Assembly (NCBI GenBank): GCA_910585555.1
Contig: CAJUFU010000002.1
Span: 48,942-103,088, forward strand
Source: an uncultured Lachnospiraceae bacterium
GTDB lineage: Bacteria; Bacillota; Clostridia; Lachnospirales; Lachnospiraceae
DNA: 54,147 nt
Reading direction: 5' to 3'
The position numbers were made by a program, and so were the translations under genes. The notes under the pieces are model-generated. The model saw only the letters and a program-made list of their open reading frames with translations, made no database searches and was not told the origin of the DNA. Shown in pieces: positions 1 to 8,092 of this stretch; positions within the stretch are counted from its first letter, which is position 1; each line of letters starts with the position of its first letter.

Positions 1-36
1 CTACACTCTTTCCCCTACACGACGCTCTTCCGATCT
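1..36 (+). other. Illumina adapter remnant (not genomic)
   Basis: The first 36 bases match the end of the Illumina TruSeq universal/read-1 adapter, including the diagnostic ACGACGCTCTTCCGATCT tail. There is one extra C in the CCC run before TACACGACG. Genomic coding sequence begins directly after it. This is untrimmed library sequence at a contig end. Confidence 0.97.
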
Positions 37-38
37 AA

Positions 39-398
39 AAGCTAGAGGAGACCAAACCTGTCATCTTCTGCGGAGACTTAAATGTAGCTCATAAGGAAAT
101 TGACCTGAAAAATCCCAAATCCAATCACAAAAATGCCGGCTTTACGGATGAAGAACGGGGAAAATTTACGGCTCTGATGGAAGCCGGGTTTATCGATACT
201 TTCCGCTATTTCTATCCGGATTTAGAAGGTGTCTATTCCTGGTGGTCTTACCGTTTCAGTGCCCGGGCAAAGAACGCAGGGTGGCGTATCGACTATTTTG
301 TCACTTCTGCCGCACTAAAAGACCGATTGCAGGATGCGGTCATTTATCATGATGTGATGGGATCCGATCATTGTCCGGTGGGATTGATTTTACAATAA
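39..398 (+). CDS. exoA: Exodeoxyribonuclease III, C-terminal part (5' end missing)
   Basis: An open frame enters from the adapter junction and codes for about 119 residues up to the stop at 396-398. It has the endonuclease/exonuclease/phosphatase-fold motifs of AP endonuclease/exonuclease III: GDLNVAHKEIDLKNP near the beginning, the WWSYR and GWRIDYF segments, and the terminal GSDHCPV motif with the catalytic Asp-His pair. The family is about 250 residues long, so roughly the first half is lost off the contig. The role is base-excision repair: cleavage at abasic sites and 3'-5' exonuclease activity on duplex DNA. The truncation is an assembly edge, not a biological lesion. The frame is intact to its stop, which lies 5 bases before the convergent MgtC gene. 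Confidence 0.93.
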   Translation, partial: KLEETKPVIFCGDLNVAHKEIDLKNPKSNHKNAGFTDEERGKFTALMEAGFIDTFRYFYPDLEGVYSWWSYRFSARAKNAGWRIDYFVTSAALKDRLQDAVIYHDVMGSDHCPVGLILQ

Positions 399-402
399 AT
401 TA

Positions 403-1080
403 TCAAAGGAAATCCACCGATTCCACTTTATCCGATCTGGTGATAATCTCATAAATCTCTGTGTTTTCCGTGGCTTTTCCGGTATGCAGAATCAGATATA
501 CCGATACACTGTCGCCGATTTTGGAAGTACTGATTTCCATGGAATCCACAGAGATACCAGCCGCCTTTAAATCCTGAATAATCACATGCAGATATCTGCT
601 TTCTTCCAAATCAACAATCACATTGCAATACCTGGAATTCCTGGTGGCAAATCGCTCTGCAAAAGGAAGGATATGTAGAGAGATAAGCATAACTAACGTA
701 ATCAATATGCCCCCTTCCACAAATCCGACTCCAACAGCCAGACCAATGGTAGCACTGGCCCAGAGAGTTGCAGCAGTAGTTAGTCCTCTCACACGATGGT
801 TGGAAATGATGATTGTTCCCACTCCCAGAAAACCTACGCCGCTGATCACCTGCGCCGCCAGACGGTTCATATTGGCAAGGCCCGGAAAATTAACCTGAAT
901 ATACTGCTCCGTCAACATGACCAATGTAGAGCCAAGGCAGACCACCGTCATGGTTTTCGTACCGGCGCCCCGGTGTTTCATACCCCGGTCTAAACCGATA
1001 ATACCGCCAAGGAGCATTGATACTATAATACGTATGATGAGATTTCGCATTGTCCATTCTGAAAAGTTCCCGATTAGCAT
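403..1080 (-). CDS. MgtC/SapB family membrane protein
   Basis: 225 residues. The N-terminal 140 or so residues are hydrophobic with the MgtC signature: GGIIGLDRGMKHRGAGTKT, then several membrane helices including QVISGVGFLGVGTII and GLTTAATLWASATIGLAVG. The C-terminal 80 residues form a soluble ACT-like regulatory domain. MgtC proteins act in the membrane and are linked to magnesium limitation and control of ATP synthase in pathogens; in commensal Firmicutes the role is unproven. The ATG is preceded by GGAGG at 6 bases. It follows the small gene at 1102-1443 with 21 bases between them, so the two are probably co-transcribed. Confidence 0.88.
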   Translation of the reverse strand: MLIGNFSEWTMRNLIIRIIVSMLLGGIIGLDRGMKHRGAGTKTMTVVCLGSTLVMLTEQYIQVNFPGLANMNRLAAQVISGVGFLGVGTIIISNHRVRGLTTAATLWASATIGLAVGVGFVEGGILITLVMLISLHILPFAERFATRNSRYCNVIVDLEESRYLHVIIQDLKAAGISVDSMEISTSKIGDSVSVYLILHTGKATENTEIYEIITRSDKVESVDFL

Positions 1081-1101
1081 ATTTATCCTCCGTGTACCTT
1101 A

Positions 1102-1443
1102 TCACATCCCAAACATATTCCGAAGCGGATTAACTCCCTTCGCCCGCTCCAGAATCATAGCCTTTTCTTCCATAAGATATGCTTCCAGTTTACTGACTTC
1201 TTCTTCGGTAAATCCTTTTGCTTTTTCAATCTTCGCATCCGGCACAATGCCTTCCGCCCAATCCTTCCCGCGCACAAAGGACACCCTTACAAAGGATTTT
1301 CCAGCTTTATGAAGCATCCCTGTTACCAGCATATTGACATCTTCAGGAATCTGGGATTTTGATAGAGAATTGCTTTTTATATTTTCCAATATATCCTCTT
1401 CCTTAATCACAATTTTCTTTACAATTACTTTTCCGTCTTCCAT
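1102..1443 (-). CDS. Conserved hypothetical protein, 113 aa
   Basis: Small soluble protein with no family that I recognise. It is charged and Lys/Glu-rich, with no signal peptide or membrane segment. The middle contains a plausible beta-sheet stretch (KSFVRVSFVRGKDWAEGIVPD) and the C-terminal third is a predicted helix (EEEVSKLEAYLMEEKAMILERA) ending in NPLRNMFGM. It is the first gene of a likely two-gene unit with the MgtC-family gene. A GGAG lies upstream of the ATG. Coding is supported by the clean frame, spacing and codon usage. The function is unknown. Confidence 0.7.
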   Translation of the reverse strand: MEDGKVIVKKIVIKEEDILENIKSNSLSKSQIPEDVNMLVTGMLHKAGKSFVRVSFVRGKDWAEGIVPDAKIEKAKGFTEEEVSKLEAYLMEEKAMILERAKGVNPLRNMFGM

Positions 1444-1543
1444 TTATTTATATATACTCCATTCATTTTCATTTAGATTTACTTCTATCATACACTGAAC
1501 AAAACTGTTTGTCATGTAAATATCTGTGTAATCAAATATTTAA

Positions 1544-1569
1544 AAGGGCCAGCTTCACCGCCGGCCCTT
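1544..1569 (-). terminator. Rho-independent terminator after the fructokinase gene
   Basis: AAGGGCC pairs perfectly with GGCCCTT around a 12-base centre that adds two more pairs. Read on the minus strand the hairpin is followed by TTTTAAATATTT. It lies 30 bases beyond the stop of the fructokinase gene and closes the fructan operon. Confidence 0.82.
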
Positions 1570-1598
1570 ATGCACATCATTCTATTTTAAAATATCCA

Positions 1599-2561
1599 TT
1601 AAGCTTTCTCTATCAGTTCCTGTATCTCACTGACATCAGGCATCACACGAAGGGCACCCTTACGGGTTGTTATGATAGATGCCGCCGCATTCGCAAAAGT
1701 CAGCATCTCGCGCAGTTTATCCTCGTCCAGACCGTCCAGACCATATTTCAAAATATGATGCAGACAACATGCCCCAAAAGTATCTCCTGCCCCTGTAGTC
1801 TCTATCGTATGTTCCTGCAAAAACGGTGCGGCTTCCACGCGTAAATCTTTATAGTAAGCGCGGCTTCCATCCTTTCCCATAGACAATACAATAAGCGGAA
1901 TGTCATACTGCTCTTTCAGTTTACGGATACCGGCATCAAAATCCTCTTCACCTGTAAACCACTGAATTTCATTATCAGAGATTTTCAGAAAATCGCATTT
2001 AGACAAACCATAGGCAACCTGCTCTTTGGCATCCTCCAAGGATTTCCACAAAGGCTCTCTTAAATTAGGATCGAAGGAAACGACTGCCCCGGAAGCTTTC
2101 GCTGTCTCCACTGCTTTCTTAGTGGCACATCTGACCTGCTCATGGGTCATGGACAATGTACCAAAATGAAATATTGTGGAATCCTGTAATAATTCTTCAT
2201 GTACTTCTTCTTCCCGAAGCATCATATCTGCACCAGGATTTCTATAGAAGGAAAAATCTCTGTCTCCATCAGGAAATGTCTCCACGAATGCCAAAGTTGT
2301 CCTGGCTTCTTCATCCATTACCAGGTTGGAAATATCAATCCCTGTCTCTGCCAAGATTTCCTTAAGACGGTTTCCAAAAATATCATGCCCCACTTTGCCG
2401 ATAAATGCAGTCTTTCTACCCAGTTTTGTAAGCATGGCCAGCACATTACAAGGCGCACCGCCGGGATTTGCCTCATAAATCGGATTTCCTTGTCCGCTCA
2501 TGCCGTTTTCTGTAAAATCGATTAACAATTCTCCAAGTGCAGTTACATCATATTTTTTCAT
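1599..2561 (-). CDS. scrK: Fructokinase (PfkB/ribokinase family)
   Basis: 320 residues, normal length for a PfkB sugar kinase. The N-terminal GELLIDF and the NPGGAPCNVLAML signature are present. The C-terminal signature is ETTGAGDTFGACC, where Asp260 is the catalytic base and GAGD forms the anion hole. It phosphorylates free fructose with ATP to fructose-6-phosphate in the cytoplasm. It is the last gene of the operon that imports and hydrolyses a fructoside, so it would use the fructose released by the GH32 enzyme. Assignment as fructokinase rather than another PfkB kinase rests on the sequence type plus this neighbourhood. Confidence 0.92.
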   Translation of the reverse strand: MKKYDVTALGELLIDFTENGMSGQGNPIYEANPGGAPCNVLAMLTKLGRKTAFIGKVGHDIFGNRLKEILAETGIDISNLVMDEEARTTLAFVETFPDGDRDFSFYRNPGADMMLREEEVHEELLQDSTIFHFGTLSMTHEQVRCATKKAVETAKASGAVVSFDPNLREPLWKSLEDAKEQVAYGLSKCDFLKISDNEIQWFTGEEDFDAGIRKLKEQYDIPLIVLSMGKDGSRAYYKDLRVEAAPFLQEHTIETTGAGDTFGACCLHHILKYGLDGLDEDKLREMLTFANAAASIITTRKGALRVMPDVSEIQELIEKA

Positions 2562-2638
2562 GTTCCGTCCCCTTTCCTTTTGTTATGACAGTTTTTCTGT
2601 TCTTCGCATCCCTGCTGCCTGCCTTATAGGAAGCAGTT

Positions 2639-4123
2639 TCAGCTTAATGCATATTTTACAACATCCATCGTCACATCTCCATCTGCATAGAAAGAGATGC
2701 CTTTTGCGGTAAGATCAGTATACATGGTTGCACTGAGCGCGTATTCTCCATCATTCACAAATACTTCCACACTGAATCTATCTAATATAATCCGCATCTT
2801 TATATTACCATCTTTATTGTTTATCTGGCAACGGCGTTGATGAATAATTGCTCTTCTGGAACCTGAAAATTTTCTGTCTATCTTAACAATCGATTCATAA
2901 GGTCTGAAACTGATAGAAGTATGGTATGTATCGTCCTGTGCGAATCTCACTGCAAATTTATGATAAATATTCTCAGCATCCGCAGGACGCAGCGTCAGTT
3001 CCATATCAACTTTCCGGCCTTCTACGCCGGCAAGTCTGATTACATCATGGAATGTGATATTGTCATGCCGTACTTCCTCTCCCCTCATATTTTCTAACTC
3101 ACGTATCGGATTCTGATATAACCGGCCGTTTCGTATTGATAATTCTCTTGGCAGGCACATTTGACCAAACCAGGGCTGATCGGGTGAGTGAAGGTTACAG
3201 GTATCCCAATTCTGCATCCAGGCAATCATAACTCTTCTGCCATCCGGCGTAAGAATCGTCTGTGTCGCATAGAAATCAATACCGTAATCTACTGCCTGAT
3301 TATGCTCCTCTGTAAAAGTACCGGTCTCTTCATCATAAGAGCCAATCAGACACAAAGTTCCGTTTCCGTTATGATACTCAAATCCCTGGGGAAGCATATC
3401 CATAGGGCTTGTCAGCAGAACCCCTTTACCATCCAGCTCAAAGAAGTCTGGACATTCCCACATTTTCCCATAACGATTATTGTTTACTGCTAATATTTTA
3501 TCATACTGCCAATGGAAACCATCCTGGCTGCTGTATAGGAGAATCTGACCGTCTTTTTCCGATGTACAGTTTCCGACAACACAGCTGTAGGAACCGTCAG
3601 GCTTTTTCCAGATTTTAGGATCGCGGAAATCAAATTTACTTCCATTCTCCGGCAGATCATCTTGGGTGAGCACCGGATTACCCGCATATTTTTCATAATC
3701 TATGCCATCACCTACCGCAAGACACTGCGTCTGCACATCACGCATACTGCCATCCGGCTGCATCTCTCTGACAACACCTGTATAAATCAGTAACTGCCGC
3801 CCATCCGGCAGGATTGCTGCACTGCCCGAGAAGCAGCCGTCCCTGTCAAAGTCCGCATCCGGCGCAAGCGCTGCAGGAAGGTATTCCCAATGCAGAAGAT
3901 CTTTACTCACCGCATGACCCCAGTGCATCGGTCCCCAATGGGAATTATAGGGGTGATATTGATAGAATAAATGATATTCACCCTTGTAATACGAGAAACC
4001 GTTGGGGTCATTCATCCAGCCTACCCTGGCAGCTAAATGAAATCCAGGACGATTCTTACTGTCAATCTTCTTCTCCATTGTCTCTTCATATTTTCTTGCG
4101 TCTCGTAAAATTTGGCTTATCAT
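2639..4123 (-). CDS. GH32 beta-fructosidase (sucrose/fructan hydrolase)
   Basis: 494 residues with all three GH32 acidic motifs: WMNDPNG (nucleophile Asp39), FRDP (transition-state stabiliser Asp168) and WECP (acid/base Glu223). A five-bladed propeller domain is followed by a C-terminal beta-sandwich module from about residue 350. No signal peptide is visible, so it acts in the cytoplasm on imported sucrose or short fructo-oligosaccharides, or on their phosphorylated forms. The ATG has GGAGG 6 bases upstream. It sits between the ABC transporter genes and the fructokinase. Because uptake here is by an ABC importer and not a PTS, an unphosphorylated substrate is more likely than sucrose-6-phosphate. 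Confidence 0.95.
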   Translation of the reverse strand: MISQILRDARKYEETMEKKIDSKNRPGFHLAARVGWMNDPNGFSYYKGEYHLFYQYHPYNSHWGPMHWGHAVSKDLLHWEYLPAALAPDADFDRDGCFSGSAAILPDGRQLLIYTGVVREMQPDGSMRDVQTQCLAVGDGIDYEKYAGNPVLTQDDLPENGSKFDFRDPKIWKKPDGSYSCVVGNCTSEKDGQILLYSSQDGFHWQYDKILAVNNNRYGKMWECPDFFELDGKGVLLTSPMDMLPQGFEYHNGNGTLCLIGSYDEETGTFTEEHNQAVDYGIDFYATQTILTPDGRRVMIAWMQNWDTCNLHSPDQPWFGQMCLPRELSIRNGRLYQNPIRELENMRGEEVRHDNITFHDVIRLAGVEGRKVDMELTLRPADAENIYHKFAVRFAQDDTYHTSISFRPYESIVKIDRKFSGSRRAIIHQRRCQINNKDGNIKMRIILDRFSVEVFVNDGEYALSATMYTDLTAKGISFYADGDVTMDVVKYALS

Positions 4124-4146
4124 AACAATCCTCCATGATACTGCCT

Positions 4147-5805
4147 TCAGCTTATCCCTGCATAGCGGTTATACGCATTTTGATACACTTCCAACAGTTT
4201 ATTCATACCACACTTTTTCTCCAATAGCTCTTTATAGGATTCCCACTCTTCATCTGTGGGACCACCGTTTTTGAGCCAAAGACCTTCATTCTCGGATACA
4301 GTATCCTGAAAGTTTGCCTTGTACCAATCGATGGTATCTAACTCTCTTCCTGTATAGACACAATCAACAGGATATGTAACGGTACTGTCAACATATGGCA
4401 TCCAAAAATCCTGTAAATCCGTAAGACGTTCAATTGCACGGTCTTCCATCTTAAAAGTCGTATTGTAATAATCACTGAGAATTAATTTGGGTCCCCATAC
4501 TTCTGATTCTCCCTTTAACTCACCAGCAGTTTTACCGTACTTTTCCTGACTCTCCTCATCTGTAATACTCAGCCAAACCCCATTTTCATCTTTATGTGTA
4601 AAATACACATCGATGGGACCATATTGAAGCTGCATTACAATTTCAGGGTCATACCACTTATCAAAATATTTTAAGAGATTTGCCGGACTCTTGCAAGCTT
4701 TTGTAATATTTAAATTACCACTGTTGATGCCGCCGCCGGTACGTACCGTTACATTATGCGTCCCATCAGGCCCGTCAAGAATCGGAAGGAATACATAATC
4801 TTTCGCATAATCCCCCATAACCTCTTCAATATACCACCAAGTCGTAACACCTACATAACCCTGTGAACATTTGGCTATCAGCTGGGAGTCTGACTGGCTG
4901 AACATCTCAAGATCCATCAGACCTTCCGCGTACCAGTCATGAAAATAAGTGACAGCATCACGGTATGCATCTGTAGTACAGATAAACTCAACCGTTCCGT
5001 CATCCTTAAGCACCAAATCATTACATACATCATTTGGCCAGTTTGTAAACCCAAATCCGGCGTAAAAAATATTCTGTCCCCAACACCACTGATCGAAACC
5101 CGTAGACATCGGAATGGTACTTCCCGGCGCATTGCCATAATATTTTGCGCTCATATCATTATCCTTAAAGGCTTTCAGTGCAGTATGCAGTTCATCCAGT
5201 GTAGTGGGAACTTCCAAGCCTAAATCATCAAGCCAGGCTTTATTAATCATGGAAAATTGTGGAATCGTATAGATACTATAGTCTTCCTCTGACCCGATAC
5301 CTGCCGTTCCCATCCTTTCACCTGCCGGTAACCCGTAAATATATCCGTCGTCCATGGTAATTGCACTACGGATGTCCGGATTTTCTTCCAGAATCCTGCT
5401 TAAATTAGGCATATACTCTTCTGTCAAATAGGGTGTCAGATCTATAAAAGTACCTTCATCCCCATATCGGGAAATATCATAATTATTAAATCCCACTCCC
5501 AAGAAGGCATCCGGAAGTTCACCGCCGGCAATACGGATATTTACCTGCTCTGCCAGAGAATCACTCATAACAGTCCAATCAATATTGATACCTGTATCCT
5601 CCTCAAGCTGGTTTAGTACCACATTATCATCGTATCCTTTACTCAATGCGCTCATTCCGCCCATAATAGAAAACGCTGTCTGCGAGACATCCGTATTGGC
5701 TACCCCTTTTTGTGACGCACCGCCCTGATTGTTTCCACATGCTGAGACCGACAAAACAAGTCCTGCTGCAAGTACACACGATATGGTCTTATTATATCTT
5801 TTCAT
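4147..5805 (-). CDS. Carbohydrate ABC transporter solute-binding lipoprotein
   Basis: 552 residues from the chosen ATG. An in-frame upstream extension exists, but this ATG has AGAGGAAAGG just before it and starts a textbook lipoprotein signal (MKRYNKTIS, hydrophobic core, VSAC lipobox with Cys23 as lipidation site). The mature protein has the long solute-binding fold of the group paired with LplB/LplC-type permeases, with aromatic-rich segments typical of sugar binding. It would sit outside the membrane, anchored by lipid, and deliver a fructo-oligosaccharide or sucrose to the two permeases encoded just upstream. The ligand is inferred from the GH32 and fructokinase neighbours. Confidence 0.92.
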   Translation of the reverse strand: MKRYNKTISCVLAAGLVLSVSACGNNQGGASQKGVANTDVSQTAFSIMGGMSALSKGYDDNVVLNQLEEDTGINIDWTVMSDSLAEQVNIRIAGGELPDAFLGVGFNNYDISRYGDEGTFIDLTPYLTEEYMPNLSRILEENPDIRSAITMDDGYIYGLPAGERMGTAGIGSEEDYSIYTIPQFSMINKAWLDDLGLEVPTTLDELHTALKAFKDNDMSAKYYGNAPGSTIPMSTGFDQWCWGQNIFYAGFGFTNWPNDVCNDLVLKDDGTVEFICTTDAYRDAVTYFHDWYAEGLMDLEMFSQSDSQLIAKCSQGYVGVTTWWYIEEVMGDYAKDYVFLPILDGPDGTHNVTVRTGGGINSGNLNITKACKSPANLLKYFDKWYDPEIVMQLQYGPIDVYFTHKDENGVWLSITDEESQEKYGKTAGELKGESEVWGPKLILSDYYNTTFKMEDRAIERLTDLQDFWMPYVDSTVTYPVDCVYTGRELDTIDWYKANFQDTVSENEGLWLKNGGPTDEEWESYKELLEKKCGMNKLLEVYQNAYNRYAGIS

Positions 5806-5833
5806 ATTCAACCTTTCCTCTCTTCCCCGAATC

Positions 5834-6742
5834 CTAACCCTTAACTGCACCTGCCATAAAACCTTTTTCAAAATATTTCTGTACAAAAGGATAGACGATC
5901 AACATCGGAAGCGCAGCCACAATAATGGATGAAAACTTAATCATTTCCGTCATCTTATTCAATTCCGCATAACCGCCGGAAATCATACTCGCCTGACTGG
6001 CGCTGGCGGAACTCTTAATCAATATATTTCGAAGTACAAGCGGAAGCGGAGCCTTCTGTGTTCCCGGCAGATAAATCATCGCCGTAAACCAGTCGTTCCA
6101 ATATGCCACCATGCTGAATACCACCATAACCGCCATGATGGAACGGCTGAGCGGCACTACAATTTTAATGAAAGTCGTCCATTTGGAAGCACCGTCAATA
6201 TTGGCCGCTTCTATCATCTCTTTAGGAATACTGTTTTCAAAAAAGTTTCTCACAATGATCATATTGCCAACTGCAACACCGCCTGGGAGAAACAGCGCCC
6301 ACATATTATTAATCAGCCCGGTCTGCTTGACGATCAAATAGGTAGGAACGAGGCCGCCTCCAAAATACATTGTGATGATAAAAAAGATACTCAACGCCTT
6401 TCTTCCCGGCAGTTCCTTTACACTGAGCGGATATGCCGTCAAGTAAAGCATCACAACCGAAAAAACCGTACCAACTATGGTGTATTTAATACTGTTCCAA
6501 TAACCCAGCAAAATACCAGGGTCTGCAAAAACAGCTTTATACCCATCCCAAGTGAATTGACTTGGAAGTAAAAATGTCTTACCGGCATATACATCATAGG
6601 GATTTGACACAGATGCAATCAACACATAATACAGCGGATATGCAACAATGAAAAGGACAACCACACAGATAGCAATCAATATATAATCGCTGGCTTTCTC
6701 GGAAAATCCTTTTGTCTTTTGAGATTTTGTTAATGTATTCAT
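5834..6742 (-). CDS. Carbohydrate ABC transporter permease, LplC/MalG type
   Basis: 302 residues, six predicted membrane helices. The cytoplasmic EAA loop that contacts the ATPase is visible as EAANIDGASKWTTFIKIVVPLSR. The C-terminus KGFMAGAVKG is typical of the second permease of this class. It lies 10 bases after the first permease gene and 28 bases before the lipoprotein gene, in one operon. No ATPase gene accompanies it. Confidence 0.94.
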   Translation of the reverse strand: MNTLTKSQKTKGFSEKASDYILIAICVVVLFIVAYPLYYVLIASVSNPYDVYAGKTFLLPSQFTWDGYKAVFADPGILLGYWNSIKYTIVGTVFSVVMLYLTAYPLSVKELPGRKALSIFFIITMYFGGGLVPTYLIVKQTGLINNMWALFLPGGVAVGNMIIVRNFFENSIPKEMIEAANIDGASKWTTFIKIVVPLSRSIMAVMVVFSMVAYWNDWFTAMIYLPGTQKAPLPLVLRNILIKSSASASQASMISGGYAELNKMTEMIKFSSIIVAALPMLIVYPFVQKYFEKGFMAGAVKG

Positions 6743-6752
6743 ACCATACCTC

Positions 6753-7697
6753 CTATACGAAACTGGTATCTTCAGATATTCTGCCTGCTATCTTATTGAC
6801 CACAATCAGCAGAATGATATTGACTACCGTGTTAAAAAGTCCTACTGCTGTGGAATAACTATACTTGGCATTTTCAATACCCTGTTGGTATACATATACC
6901 GCTATCACATCACTGGTTGCTTTGTTTAAATCTGTCTGCAAAAGCCATACCTTCTCGAATCCTACATTCATCAGATTGCCGGCGCTCATAATCAGATTCA
7001 GCACCATAATAGAAGTCAGCTGCGGCACATCAATGTGCAAGATTCTCTGGAACATGGAAGCGCCATCTACCTTAGCCGCCTCATAAAGGGATGTATCAAT
7101 ACTTGCTAAGGTTGCCATATAAACGATGATGCCCCAGCCTGCATCCTGCCAAATTCCCGATGCTATGTATATGGTCCGAAATGCTGCAGACTCTGTGAGA
7201 AAATCTATACTGGTTCCCGCAATCAGATTAATCAGTCCTCCTGACGGACTTAAAAAAATACGAATCATACCACAGATGACCATGGTGGAAATAAAGTGCG
7301 GCGCATAAAGTATTGTCTGCGTCACTCTCTTAAAACGCATAAATCTTAACTGATTCAACATCAATGCCAGAATGACAGGAATAGGAAATCCCCATAACAG
7401 GCTATAAAAGCTGAGAAGCAATGTATTTTTAATCATACGTCCACAGTTCGGCGCAGTAAAAAACCGCTCAAACCATTCAAGTCCAATCCATTCACTTCCA
7501 AACATACCTCTGCTTGCTTTATAATCCCTGAATGCAATCTGTATTCCGTACATAGGTATGTACTTGTAAATAATAGTTAAAACCACTGGAACTAAAAGCA
7601 TCAGATACAATTGCCAGTTATCCTTGATGCGCTTTCCAAGAGGTTTTCCTCCCGACATTTTTGTCGGACTTATAACTGCCGACTTACTTCCACTCAT
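6753..7697 (-). CDS. Carbohydrate ABC transporter permease, LplB type
   Basis: 314 residues. After a basic cytoplasmic N-terminus come six predicted membrane helices. The EAA loop reads EAAKVDGASMFQRILHIDVPQL. The NWQLYLMLLVPVVLTIIYKYIPMYGIQIAF segment is characteristic of LplB-type permeases. It is the first gene of the fructan operon, transcribed from the promoter at 7779-7807, divergent from the LacI-type regulator. Confidence 0.94.
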   Translation of the reverse strand: MSGSKSAVISPTKMSGGKPLGKRIKDNWQLYLMLLVPVVLTIIYKYIPMYGIQIAFRDYKASRGMFGSEWIGLEWFERFFTAPNCGRMIKNTLLLSFYSLLWGFPIPVILALMLNQLRFMRFKRVTQTILYAPHFISTMVICGMIRIFLSPSGGLINLIAGTSIDFLTESAAFRTIYIASGIWQDAGWGIIVYMATLASIDTSLYEAAKVDGASMFQRILHIDVPQLTSIMVLNLIMSAGNLMNVGFEKVWLLQTDLNKATSDVIAVYVYQQGIENAKYSYSTAVGLFNTVVNIILLIVVNKIAGRISEDTSFV

Positions 7698-7751
7698 ATC
7701 CTATCTCCTTCCCTCTGCGTGCAGTTCATGAAAACATCGCATTTGTTTTCG

Positions 7752-7761
7752 TGAAACGTTA
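7752..7761 (-). promoter_or_regulatory. Putative repressor operator 1 (TGAAACGTTA)
   Basis: TGAAACGTTA has a central CpG and near-dyad symmetry, like LacI-family operators. The same core recurs in inverted orientation at 7903-7916. It lies about 11-20 bases downstream of the predicted start of the permease operon, where a bound repressor would block transcription. The natural partner is the LacI-type regulator encoded divergently. Confidence 0.55.
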
Positions 7762-7778
7762 TTTTGTTTCTTACCCGT

Positions 7779-7807
7779 ATACTATCACTAATTTAAAAAC
7801 GCGTCAA
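7779..7807 (-). promoter_or_regulatory. SigA promoter of the fructan operon
   Basis: On the minus strand TTGACG and TAGTAT are separated by exactly 17 bases. The predicted start is near 7772, about 75 bases upstream of the first permease ATG. This 395-base divergent intergenic region also contains the operators and the opposite-facing promoter. Confidence 0.75.
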
Positions 7808-7902
7808 TATATTTAGCCTATTTTATTGTGATTATTTATATTTTATGGCATTCTATACTATTTTTATTATGCATTTTTGTCTATTTTAGACATATATATT
7901 TC

Positions 7903-7916
7903 ATGTAACGTTTCAT
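7903..7916. promoter_or_regulatory. Putative repressor operator 2 (ATGTAACGTTTCAT)
   Basis: A 14-base near-perfect palindrome centred on CpG; its complement reads ATGAAACGTTACAT and contains operator 1's TGAAACGTTA. It lies 20 bases upstream of the regulator gene's -35 element and about 95 bases upstream of the operon -35, a spacing that would allow looping with operator 1. Confidence 0.6.
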
Positions 7917-7935
7917 ATTACATTTCATTTTAGCC

Positions 7936-7964
7936 TTTACAACCCTATTTTTATATCCTATAAT
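7936..7964 (+). promoter_or_regulatory. SigA promoter of the LacI-type regulator gene
   Basis: TTTACA and a perfect TATAAT are separated by 17 bases. The predicted start near 7971 gives a leader of about 120 bases before the ATG at 8093. Confidence 0.75.
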
Positions 7965-8055
7965 AATGTCAATTAGAAAAATTTATTTGTTGCATGGCAC
8001 ATAATCAATATGTTTTATGTAAGAAATGCTTCATTTAGAAAGAAAATTTCACAAA

Positions 8056-8077
8056 GTTTCATATTGATTCATGAAAC
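8056..8077. promoter_or_regulatory. Inverted repeat GTTTCAT-N8-ATGAAAC in the regulator leader
   Basis: Perfect 7-base arms 8 bases apart, ending 15 bases before the regulator's ATG. It shares the ATGAAAC half-site with the two operators but lacks the central ACGT. It could be an autoregulatory site. The hairpin could also act in the mRNA, just before the GAGG ribosome-binding site at 8084-8087. Confidence 0.45.
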
Positions 8078-8092
8078 AGAAAAGAGGTTAGT

